A stretch of 64,000 bases of DNA, taken from NCBI GenBank assembly GCA_021824565.1, contig JAKAKL010000073.1, positions 25,996 through 89,995 of the forward strand, written 5' to 3'. The notes beneath the pieces were generated by a model, which was given only the letters and a program-made list of their open reading frames with translations, made no database searches and had not been told where the DNA came from. Position 1 is the first letter of the stretch. Each line of letters starts with the position of its first letter. Origin of the DNA: Bacteroidota bacterium. Lineage in GTDB: Bacteria > Bacteroidota > Ignavibacteria > Ignavibacteriales > Ignavibacteriaceae. Made by a program: the position numbers and the translations under genes. Positions 53,886 to 61,803 of this stretch are shown here, in pieces.

Positions 53886-54539
53886 TCAATTAAACCATCT
53901 CATTACGCCGACTACTTTACCTATTATCGAAAAATTCTTTTTTTCGTTTACTTCTATCGGCTGGTAGAAGTTATTTTCCGGAATTAGCCTAATTTTATTT
54001 TCTTTAATTTCATACCGCTTAACTGTGGCTTCATCATCAAGCAAAGCAACAATTATATCTCCATTGTTAGCTTGTTTCTGAGGATTGACGATCAATATAT
54101 CACCTTCAAAAATTCCGGCGTTAACCATGCTATCGCCCTTTACTTTTAACGCAAAATTATTTTCGGATTTTCTCAGAAAGCCGGGATCTACGATAATATT
54201 TCCTTCAATATTTTCAGAAGCTAAAATAGGATAGCCAGCTGCAACACGTCCTATTACCGGAATTTCCTTGAATTCTCTTTCATCCTTTATTGCAAACCCG
54301 GATGAACTTTCACGGCCGGTGTTCTGATGAAGAATAGTTAATCCTCTGCTGGCAAAGCCTTCAACTTTCAAAAAGCCTTTTTTAACAAGAGCATCTATAT
54401 GCCTTTTTACCCCGAAAGTAGAAGCTATGTCGAACTTTTTGCCAATCTCTCTTAAAGTTGGCGGATAGCCCTTTTCGTCTAAAAATTGTTGAATAAAAGT
54501 AAGAATTTCTTCTTGACGACCAGTTAATTTATTTTTCAT
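53886..54539 (-). CDS. lexA: LexA repressor
   Basis: This 217-residue protein has a winged helix N-domain (LTGRQEEILTFIQQFLDEKGYPPTLREIGKKF) and a C-terminal S24 peptidase domain. The cleavage site Ala-Gly is in IGRVAAGYP (about 98), the catalytic Ser in KVKGDSMVNAGIFEGD (about 133) and Lys in DEATVKRYEI (about 171). LexA represses DNA-repair genes until RecA filaments trigger self-cleavage. A palindrome in its own promoter suggests autoregulation. Confidence 0.96.
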   Translation of the reverse strand: MKNKLTGRQEEILTFIQQFLDEKGYPPTLREIGKKFDIASTFGVKRHIDALVKKGFLKVEGFASRGLTILHQNTGRESSSGFAIKDEREFKEIPVIGRVAAGYPILASENIEGNIIVDPGFLRKSENNFALKVKGDSMVNAGIFEGDILIVNPQKQANNGDIIVALLDDEATVKRYEIKENKIRLIPENNFYQPIEVNEKKNFSIIGKVVGVMRWFN

Positions 54540-54553
54540 GTTAGTACTCCAAT

Positions 54554-54575
54554 GTTCACTACAAATATAGTAAAC
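54554..54575. promoter_or_regulatory. Candidate LexA operator
   Basis: GTTCACTA (54554-54561), six bases and TAGTAAAC (54568-54575) form a 22-bp palindrome with one mismatch. It covers the -10 box of the lexA promoter and lies 15 bases before the start codon, the expected place for an autoregulatory SOS box. Confidence 0.6.
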
Positions 54576-54593
54576 TTATGAGCACCTTGTCAA
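54564..54593 (-). promoter_or_regulatory. lexA operon promoter
   Basis: On the minus strand a perfect TTGACA (54593-54588), 18 bases and TATATT (54569-54564) make a strong sigma70-type promoter. The -10 continues as TATATTTG, which also fits the Bacteroidota TAnnTTTG element. The candidate LexA palindrome overlaps the -10. Confidence 0.6.
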
Positions 54594-54639
54594 GGGATGA
54601 AATGATAAAATATGAAAAGAGTCACAAAAGATATTTGTA

Positions 54640-54678
54640 AAAACAAAAAGGCACCTGATAAATTAGACCAGGCGCCTT
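54640..54678 (-). terminator. Terminator after ilvE
   Basis: AAGGCGCCTG (54678-54669) pairs with CAGGTGCCTT (54657-54648) on the minus strand, ten pairs with one G-U, followed by TTTGTTTTT. It lies about 27 bases past the ilvE stop and insulates ilvE from lexA. Confidence 0.8.
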
Positions 54679-54704
54679 AAAGATAGAGGAATAATTTCTA
54701 AATG

Positions 54705-55799
54705 TTAGACTTCAATTTCTTTGGTAGATACATGAGTAAGCCACTGATGTTTATCTTCAATTTTTCCGTAATGAATTGAAGTTAACTCATTAAAAAGTTT
54801 TACATCCAGTTCACCTGGCTCGCCATTATTTAAAACCATTTCATATCCTTTATAATTCAGCCAGCCGACAGAAGAAATAATAGCCGCAGTTCCTGTTCCA
54901 AATACACCGAGCAGATTGCCATTTTTATATTCTGATATAACTTCATCAATGCTGATCAGTCTTTCAGTAATATTCATATTCCAATCTTTTAGAATTTGAA
55001 TCACAGAATCTCTCGTAACTCCGGGAAGAATGCTGCCCGTTAATTTAGGAGTTGCAATTTCATTCTTAAATACGATGAAGATGTTCATCGTACCAACTTC
55101 TTCAATATATTTTTGTTCAACGCCGTCGAGCCACAAGACCTGAGTGAATCCTTTTTTATGTGCTTCTTCTGCTGCAAGTAAACTCGCAGCATAATTTGCG
55201 GGCGTTTTACAAGCGCCGAGACCTTTACTTACTGCTCGAACATAATCGTCCTGGACAAGAATTCTTACCGGCTTAAACCCTTCAGAATAATAAGCGCCGA
55301 CGGGTGACAAGATTATAACTAATTTATAATTAGAAGCGGGCTTAACGCCAAGGAAAGAATCGCTTCCAAAAATAAACGGACGAATATATAATGATTCTCC
55401 TTCATTAGTTGGAATCCAATCTTTTTCAACCGAGATTAATTCTGTTAGAGCATGAAGTAAAAAAACAGGATCAACTTCAGGAATACATATTCTTCTTGCG
55501 GAATTATTTAATCTTTCTATATGTTTTTCCGGGCGGAAAATAACTACTTCGCCGGAAGCATTTTTAAAAGCTTTAAGACCTTCAAAGATTCCTTGTCCAT
55601 AATGTAAAAACATAGTTGCGGGATGAAGAGAAAGATTTGCTAAAGGTTTAATAGTCGGATTGTGCCAGCCTTTTTCGTGGCTGTAGTCCATTTCAAATGC
55701 ATGTTCGGTAAAATACTTGCCAAAGCCCAAACTTTCTGGTAATTCCACCTTGCTGAATTTTTCCCCTAGCTCGAATTTTATTTTTTCCATTTTATTCAC
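54705..55799 (-). CDS. ilvE: Branched-chain amino acid aminotransferase
   Basis: This 364-residue PLP enzyme interconverts Leu/Ile/Val and their keto acids. It shows FLHYGQGIFEGLKAFKN near 86, IFRPEKHIERLNNSARR near 110, the PLP-lysine site GLGACKTPANYAASLLAAEEA near 195 and LDGVEQKYIEEVGTMNIF near 226. It is the long class IV aminotransferase type. ATG 55799 or 55790 may be the start; both give the full domain. Confidence 0.95.
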   Translation of the reverse strand: MNKMEKIKFELGEKFSKVELPESLGFGKYFTEHAFEMDYSHEKGWHNPTIKPLANLSLHPATMFLHYGQGIFEGLKAFKNASGEVVIFRPEKHIERLNNSARRICIPEVDPVFLLHALTELISVEKDWIPTNEGESLYIRPFIFGSDSFLGVKPASNYKLVIILSPVGAYYSEGFKPVRILVQDDYVRAVSKGLGACKTPANYAASLLAAEEAHKKGFTQVLWLDGVEQKYIEEVGTMNIFIVFKNEIATPKLTGSILPGVTRDSVIQILKDWNMNITERLISIDEVISEYKNGNLLGVFGTGTAAIISSVGWLNYKGYEMVLNNGEPGELDVKLFNELTSIHYGKIEDKHQWLTHVSTKEIEV

Positions 55800-55909
55800 C
55801 TTAATACTAAAAATACTATCAACATATTACAAAAAAAAAATGAAAATTTAAAACGAAGTTCAAGGAAGAAAAAGTTTAAAGCAAAAATATTTTTAAGCAA
55901 TTAGGCTTC

Positions 55910-56683
55910 TTAAAAAAACAACATCCATAAAAAATAGTCTAAAATTAATATTAGAGCCGCCGATAACACAAACGAACGAATCGTAGAGAGACCAACTCCT
56001 TCAGCTCCGCCTTCAGTTCTAAATCCTATATGACATCCAAGCAGGGATGTTACTCCGCCAAAGACTACAGTCTTAACTAAACCCGCGATTAAATCAGATA
56101 TTTTAAAAAATCTTTTTACAGATAAAAAGAAAACTGAGAATGAAACGCCGAGGAAATAATTAGAAACAACATAAGCGCCGAATACTGCTATTGTATCTGC
56201 AAAAATTACTAACAGCGGCATCGTTAATACCGATGCAAGGAATCTGGGCATTGCGAGATATCTTATCGGGCTTATCGCCATTGTTTCGAGCGCATCAATT
56301 TGCTCCGTGACTTTCATAGTGCCAAGTTCCGCGGCAATTGACGCGCCTACGCGACCCGCAATTACAATCCCAGTAAGCACAGGACCAAGTTCAGTTATGA
56401 TTGCTCTGCTTGTAGTACCGCCGAGGAAGGACATTGGCGCAATTCCCTTAAGTTGATACGCAGCCTGCCAAGCAGAAACTGCTCCTGTAAAAACAGCAAT
56501 TATTGAAACGAGCGGAAGAGAATTTACTCCAATATGCTCCATTTGATATAAAATAATCTTCTTACTCCTGGGAATTGTTTTAAAACTTTTTACTATATCA
56601 ACGAGCAAATTAGTTACTTGCCCAATCTCCTGGAGAAGATTTAGAATTTTTTCTCCTAGCTTTTGTAAAAATTTTGTAATCAA
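55910..56683 (-). CDS. MlaE-family phospholipid ABC permease
   Basis: This 257-residue membrane protein follows MlaE: an amphipathic N-terminal helix, LPLVSIIAVFTGAVSAWQAAYQL, then GPVLTGIVIAGRVGASIAAELGTMKVTEQIDALETMAISPIRYLAMPRFLA and GCHIGFRTEGGAEGVGLSTIRSFV at the end. It would be the permease of an Mla-type transporter moving phospholipids between membranes. The matching ATPase (MlaF) and MlaD are not in the window next to it on this strand. Confidence 0.9.
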   Translation of the reverse strand: MITKFLQKLGEKILNLLQEIGQVTNLLVDIVKSFKTIPRSKKIILYQMEHIGVNSLPLVSIIAVFTGAVSAWQAAYQLKGIAPMSFLGGTTSRAIITELGPVLTGIVIAGRVGASIAAELGTMKVTEQIDALETMAISPIRYLAMPRFLASVLTMPLLVIFADTIAVFGAYVVSNYFLGVSFSVFFLSVKRFFKISDLIAGLVKTVVFGGVTSLLGCHIGFRTEGGAEGVGLSTIRSFVLSAALILILDYFLWMLFF

Positions 56684-56843
56684 AGTCTATTATCTCATCA
56701 ATATGGAAAAAGAAAGAAAATTAAATTTTTTATCTAAAGAATTTTATAAAATATACTTTTAAGATACAATTTAAAATATTATTTACGAGGGAAAGTACTG
56801 AATATTTTTCTGAAAGATAAAGAGGGATTATTCCAAATATTAT

Positions 56844-57653
56844 TTATTCTTTAACGCCGCCTATCATTATTCCTTTTATATAATATTTTTGCAACGCAAG
56901 GAATACAATTAGGATTGGAAGGATTGTAACAACGGAACCAGCCATCATCAACTCCGTATCTTGATTATGCTCGCCCATTAAATTTGCAAGTGCAACCGGC
57001 AAAGTATACATTGAGTCATTCGTCATTGCGATCAAAGGCCAGAGAAAATCATTCCACGCACCCATGAATGTGAAGATAGCAAGAGTTATAAGAATCGGTT
57101 TAGCAAGCGGGAGAACAAGTGAAATGTATATTTGAAAATCCGTAGCGCCGTCTATTTTTGCGGCTTCAATTAAGCTGTCCGGAACAGAAAGCAAGTATTG
57201 TCTAATAAGAAATATTCCAAACACGCTTGCAATTCCGGGAATAACGACAGCCATATATGTATTAATTAATCCCATATATTTAAGCATAAGAAAAAGTGGA
57301 AGCATAGTAACCTGCGCAGGTATTATCATGAAGCTAAGCAGTAATTTGAAGAGTCCTTTTTGACCTGCAAATTTATATTTTGCAAATGCGAATCCTGCCA
57401 TAGAATTTACAAATAAAGAAACCAGCGTAATGCTTACCGAAACGATTGTACTGTTAAGAAAATACTTAGCCACATTTAGTCTGGAAAATAAATTAATATA
57501 TTGAGCGAAGGTTATTTTTTCAGGAAAAAATCTCGGGGGAAAAACATTTGATTGACCGGTAGCCATTAAAGAAGTTGAAATCATCCACAGAAAAGGCGTC
57601 AAGCAGAATATTGCAACTGCAATTAAAATGATGTATAAAAATATTTTCTTCAT
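56844..57653 (-). CDS. ABC sugar transporter permease (MalG type)
   Basis: This 269-residue protein has six helices and the permease EAA-like loop EAAKIDGATDFQIYISLVLPLAKP (about 162-185) that contacts the ATPase. It starts inside the end of the previous permease gene (four-base overlap). With that gene and the binding protein it forms a carbohydrate ABC importer (CUT1 type). No ATPase is encoded here, so a shared one such as an MsmK-type subunit must serve. Confidence 0.92.
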   Translation of the reverse strand: MKKIFLYIILIAVAIFCLTPFLWMISTSLMATGQSNVFPPRFFPEKITFAQYINLFSRLNVAKYFLNSTIVSVSITLVSLFVNSMAGFAFAKYKFAGQKGLFKLLLSFMIIPAQVTMLPLFLMLKYMGLINTYMAVVIPGIASVFGIFLIRQYLLSVPDSLIEAAKIDGATDFQIYISLVLPLAKPILITLAIFTFMGAWNDFLWPLIAMTNDSMYTLPVALANLMGEHNQDTELMMAGSVVTILPILIVFLALQKYYIKGIMIGGVKE

Positions 57654-58537
57654 ACGCTTGATTCCCTTTGCAATCTAAGCTGAATAAGACTAACAACAAG
57701 TATGATAAAAAATAAAATGAACGCGAGCGCAGCAGAATAGCCCATATTCCACCATCGGAAGCCTTCCTGATACATGTATAATACAATGCTCAATGTGCTG
57801 TTAAGCGGTCCGCCTTGAGTCATTACATATGGTTCAGCAAAAAGCTGGAAATAGCCTATCATAGTAATTATTCCGACGAATAATGTAGTCGGAGCCAACA
57901 TAGGAAGAGTTATATCTTTAAATTGTCTCCACGCTGATGCGCCTTCAATGTCGGCAGCTTCATATAAATCTTCGGGAATATTTTGAAGCCCAGCAATAAA
58001 TATTATCATATTATAACCGAAGTTTTTCCAAACAGCCATTAAAATAATGGCAGGCATAGCCCAGTGAGGATCGCCAAGCCAGTCAACGCCGTGAATTCCT
58101 ATAAGGCTTAAGACATAATTTAGAATTCCAAACCTTGGATGATAAATAAATCGCCAGAGGATCGAAACAGCGACAAGAGTGGTAACGACCGGCGTAAAAT
58201 AAATAAGCCTGAAAAGTCCTTTAAATTTTATCAGCTTAGAATTAATCAGCAGCGCCGCACCTAAAGAAACAACGATTGACAACGGTCCGCCAACAATTAC
58301 AAAATAAAATGTGTTCTTCAATGCAATCCAGAATAGAGAATCCCTAAATATTTCAATGTAATTTCTAAACCCTACAAATTGAGCTAAAGAAATATTACCA
58401 AGAGAATAAATATCAAAATCGGTAAAGCTCATCAAGAATGCAGCGAGCACTGGAAGCAGAAAAAAAATAAATATTGTTATCATTGCCGGTGCAAGGAAAA
58501 AATATGCAGCAGAAATTTTACGCCTGTGTTTATTCAT
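57650..58537 (-). CDS. ABC sugar transporter permease (MalF type)
   Basis: This 295-residue protein has six helices and the loop YEAADIEGASAWRQFKDITLPMLAPT (about 188-212). The N-terminal AAYFFLAPAMITIFIFFLLPVLAAFLMSF and the FGYNMIIFIAGLQNIP stretch are typical of MalF/UgpA permeases. It starts four bases after the binding-protein gene. Its partner is the following MalG-type permease. Confidence 0.92.
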   Translation of the reverse strand: MNKHRRKISAAYFFLAPAMITIFIFFLLPVLAAFLMSFTDFDIYSLGNISLAQFVGFRNYIEIFRDSLFWIALKNTFYFVIVGGPLSIVVSLGAALLINSKLIKFKGLFRLIYFTPVVTTLVAVSILWRFIYHPRFGILNYVLSLIGIHGVDWLGDPHWAMPAIILMAVWKNFGYNMIIFIAGLQNIPEDLYEAADIEGASAWRQFKDITLPMLAPTTLFVGIITMIGYFQLFAEPYVMTQGGPLNSTLSIVLYMYQEGFRWWNMGYSAALAFILFFIILVVSLIQLRLQRESSV

Positions 58538-58541
58538 TTAA

Positions 58542-59849
58542 TTATTTCCGGCTAAGTATCCATCTTCTTTTTTGAAGAATTTTATTTACATCGCTATCGA
58601 GAGACTTCAACGCTTCTTCCGGCGTTTCTTTTCTGCGCGCGGCATACTCTGCATACTGCTGAACTTTTGCAAATACAATTTGCTCCCATTCCGGAACCTT
58701 TGGCGTTGGAACTACATTTTGAAGCTGCATGTAAAATGCTTTTAGATATTTATCTTCTTTTAAAGTTGAATCCTGCCATGCGCTGATTACCGCCGGCAAG
58801 TCTGTTGAAAGTTTATAGAATTCTACCTGGCTGGAATTTTTCGACAAATATTCTATCAGCTTCCATGCTTCTTTTTTATGCTTACAAGATTTAAACATTG
58901 CAAGGCTTGCTCCGCCAGCAAGCGATTTTCCTGGATAAGGATTCCCATCATAAGCCGGCAGGGGCGCCGTCATCCAATCATTCCGAAGATTTGCTGGAAG
59001 CCTTTTCTTAAATTCTTCTACATTCCACGGACCTGTTATATACATAGCAAAAAATCCTGTTGAAAAAGCCTGATAGATATTAGAAACTTCCGTCATTTCC
59101 ACCGGCGCTAATTTTTCTTTATAAAACCTGATCAAATATTTAAATGCAGTTTGAAATTTATCATCACTAAAGTTTCCAAGAGTATTATTATCTTTTAGGA
59201 GTGACGCACCTGCTTGCAATCCAAAAATAATAAAAGGCGCCCATTCGTTTGTCGGAATAAAAATGGAATACTTTTCTTGATTGCCGTACATTTTTTTAAT
59301 CTTCTTCGAAACGTCATATAGTTCGGACCAATTTTGCGGCGGAGATGTGTAGCCTGCCTTTTTTAGAATATCCGTTCTATAAAAAAGAACCCTTGTATCG
59401 ACATACCAGGGAATTCCATACAACTTTCCATCTATCGTATTGGTCTGCCAAATTCCCGGAAAATAATTTTTAATATTTATTGTTTTTGATTGAGCTACTA
59501 AATCGTCAAGACTATCAAGAGAATTTAACGCAACAAATTCGGGAATCCATGTGTTTCCCATTTGCACTATATCAGGTGTGGTTTCGCTTGCATAAGCCGT
59601 AATCAATTTTTCATGTGCGGCGGTCCACGGGATGGCTTGCACTTTTATAATAATATTTGGATTGAGTTTTTCAAACTCTTTAGTCAGCTTTTGAACATGT
59701 TCGGCTTCGGCGCCCATTGTCCAGAATTCAATAGTAATTTTTTTATTGCCGTTGCCGCTGCAGCTAAGATTTAAAAGACAAATTACAACAGAAAGAAAAA
59801 TCGGAATAATCAAATGAGATATGCAATATTTTTTGAAAGTATTTTTCAA
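58542..59849 (-). CDS. ABC sugar-binding lipoprotein
   Basis: This 435-residue protein has a lipobox signal (LLNLSCSG, cysteine at about 30) and a family-1 solute-binding fold: ITIEFWTMGAEAEHVQKLTKEFEKLNPNIIIKVQAIPWTAAHEKLITAYAS, DIVQMGNTWIPEF and GKLYGIPWYVDTRVLFYRTDIL. It would capture oligosaccharides for the two permeases. The hydrolase genes upstream suggest beta-glucan or related fragments as ligands. Confidence 0.9.
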   Translation of the reverse strand: MKNTFKKYCISHLIIPIFLSVVICLLNLSCSGNGNKKITIEFWTMGAEAEHVQKLTKEFEKLNPNIIIKVQAIPWTAAHEKLITAYASETTPDIVQMGNTWIPEFVALNSLDSLDDLVAQSKTINIKNYFPGIWQTNTIDGKLYGIPWYVDTRVLFYRTDILKKAGYTSPPQNWSELYDVSKKIKKMYGNQEKYSIFIPTNEWAPFIIFGLQAGASLLKDNNTLGNFSDDKFQTAFKYLIRFYKEKLAPVEMTEVSNIYQAFSTGFFAMYITGPWNVEEFKKRLPANLRNDWMTAPLPAYDGNPYPGKSLAGGASLAMFKSCKHKKEAWKLIEYLSKNSSQVEFYKLSTDLPAVISAWQDSTLKEDKYLKAFYMQLQNVVPTPKVPEWEQIVFAKVQQYAEYAARRKETPEEALKSLDSDVNKILQKRRWILSRK

Positions 59850-59885
59850 AAATTTTAATTTGATCCTAACAAAAATTCAATAAAA

Positions 59886-61784
59886 TTATTTTATAAGAAG
59901 CATTTTACTGCTTAGTTCTTTTCTCAAAGCTTTCAAAGTGTAAATATAAACACCTGAAGATACATATTCGCCAACATCGTTTTTCCCGTTCCATTGAACT
60001 TTATTTTCGCCTGCCGGCAAAATTCTGTCTACAAGAGTTCTAACTTTTTCGCCGAGTATATTATAAATATTTATTTCTACATTGCTGCTTTGCGGCAATA
60101 GAAATTTTATTTCTGTGCTTGGATTAAACGGATTTGGATAATTTCCTTCAAGCGCAAATTCTTTAGGCAATGTTTGCATGTTTTTTATGCCGGTGTTGTC
60201 CGGAACGAATCCGATTGAGTCCAGCGCTGGCTGAATTTCCGGATTCGCCATAAAATTTTTCCACAATAATTGTGAGCGGTAATTTTCAACCATGTCTATA
60301 ATCGGTCCTTCATCAATTGCAAGATAACTGCTTGCGTACCAATTTTGGCTTACGTTAAACGCATCTTTAAACCCGAACGGTCCCCAGATTTCACTTCCGT
60401 ATTTTGTATATAAATTTTTGAATGCCGCAATTGATTCCTCCGGTGTGTACGGCATTGAAGAAATTGCAGCCGTCGGTGTTATTGTTCCATCGTCATTAGT
60501 CGGACTGTGAGCATCATAGCCGGAAGGATCGTCGCTGGCGGTTAATCCCCATGTAACAGAATCATATCCGGCAAAGTGATTCGGGTTCGCAATACAATAA
60601 GCTCTGTTGATCAACGTTTGGTTTTTATTATTTATAAAATAATCCGCGAATTTATCTTTAATATTTCTCGGATCGAATCCAAGAAAAGAATAATGCGCGA
60701 AAAACAATGGTCCGCCGTAGTCCGGTCCCACGTAAAGCGGAATCCCGTAAAATGATTTTCCGTTTGCATAAAAATAACCTGACCATCCAATGCTGTAAAA
60801 ATATTTTGAAACGCCGTGTGTGGGCGAAGCGATTGCCAGCAGATAGATAATCATTGCTTCATTATATCCGCGAATTAAAAAATTAGTATTCCCATTGAAG
60901 CCGTAAGTCGGCGACCAATGCCAGTATAATGCATAGCTGCTCGGATCTCCTCTATACCAGTTCCAATCGACAGCCTGCCACAAGTTTGTTATCATGCTTC
61001 TTATGCTGTCTTCATTGGCTGTACTTTGATTAAAAAATTGACGGGCAGTTAATAATCCTTCCATCATAAACCCTGTCTCAACCAAATCACCACCGTCATC
61101 TTGCGGACTGAAAGGAATAACTACGCCTGTCGTTCCATTCATCCAATGCGGGAAAGCGCCGTGAAATCGCTGAGCCTTAGTAGATAGGAAATCTAAAATC
61201 TTCATCATTCGCTGAACGCCTTGATCTCTTGTAATAAATCCTCTTTCAATTCCAACAAGTATAGCCATTACACCAAAACCAGATCCTCCGAATGTCACTG
61301 TTTCTCCAGAGCCTAACCTTTCTCTCGTAAGTCCTGAGACAGGATGAGCATAATCCCAAAAATATCTGAAAGTCGCTTTCTCAAGCATTGTTAACATTGC
61401 TGAGTCCGACATGGCATAAGTATGTGCCGTTACAGGCGAGCTTAATCCAGACTCATTATAGTTTGAATCAAAAGCTGAAATTGCATACGTAGCAGTGTCA
61501 CCGGGAGCGCCGACAAAATCATCATAGATCAGAATGTCGGGGGCAGCAATTGCAATTTTCTTATAAGTTGTATCCTGAAGTTTATATATGTTGTACCCGA
61601 TTATATTCGATTCAGGATTTGCATCCCAGGTTATATCTATGTGACTGTCATACCCGGTTGCTGTAACTCCGGTGGGTACTGAAATTACTTTCGTACTCAA
61701 AACACTTTTGACTTCCGAATGCTGCCCGAAACAAATTCTTGCAGATGCCATTATAATTACAAATAAAAATATTTTAGTTTTCAA
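59886..61784 (-). CDS. Secreted GH144-like (glucoamylase-domain) hydrolase with type IX sorting signal
   Basis: This 632-residue protein has a signal peptide (about 1-20) and a fibronectin type III domain (about 35-122). The catalytic-like domain (about 128-535) is of the glucoamylase/GH144 type: FRYFWDYAHPVSGLTRERLG and FGGSGFGVMAILVGIERGFI. The tail has NYPNPFNPSTEIKF and a type IX secretion C-terminal domain (about 555-632). GH144 members cleave beta-1,2-glucan, but the substrate here is inferred. It lies in the operon between GH2 and the ABC binding protein. Confidence 0.75.
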   Translation of the reverse strand: MKTKIFLFVIIMASARICFGQHSEVKSVLSTKVISVPTGVTATGYDSHIDITWDANPESNIIGYNIYKLQDTTYKKIAIAAPDILIYDDFVGAPGDTATYAISAFDSNYNESGLSSPVTAHTYAMSDSAMLTMLEKATFRYFWDYAHPVSGLTRERLGSGETVTFGGSGFGVMAILVGIERGFITRDQGVQRMMKILDFLSTKAQRFHGAFPHWMNGTTGVVIPFSPQDDGGDLVETGFMMEGLLTARQFFNQSTANEDSIRSMITNLWQAVDWNWYRGDPSSYALYWHWSPTYGFNGNTNFLIRGYNEAMIIYLLAIASPTHGVSKYFYSIGWSGYFYANGKSFYGIPLYVGPDYGGPLFFAHYSFLGFDPRNIKDKFADYFINNKNQTLINRAYCIANPNHFAGYDSVTWGLTASDDPSGYDAHSPTNDDGTITPTAAISSMPYTPEESIAAFKNLYTKYGSEIWGPFGFKDAFNVSQNWYASSYLAIDEGPIIDMVENYRSQLLWKNFMANPEIQPALDSIGFVPDNTGIKNMQTLPKEFALEGNYPNPFNPSTEIKFLLPQSSNVEINIYNILGEKVRTLVDRILPAGENKVQWNGKNDVGEYVSSGVYIYTLKALRKELSSKMLLIK

Positions 61785-61803
61785 TTTTATCGTCCATCCT
61801 TCA

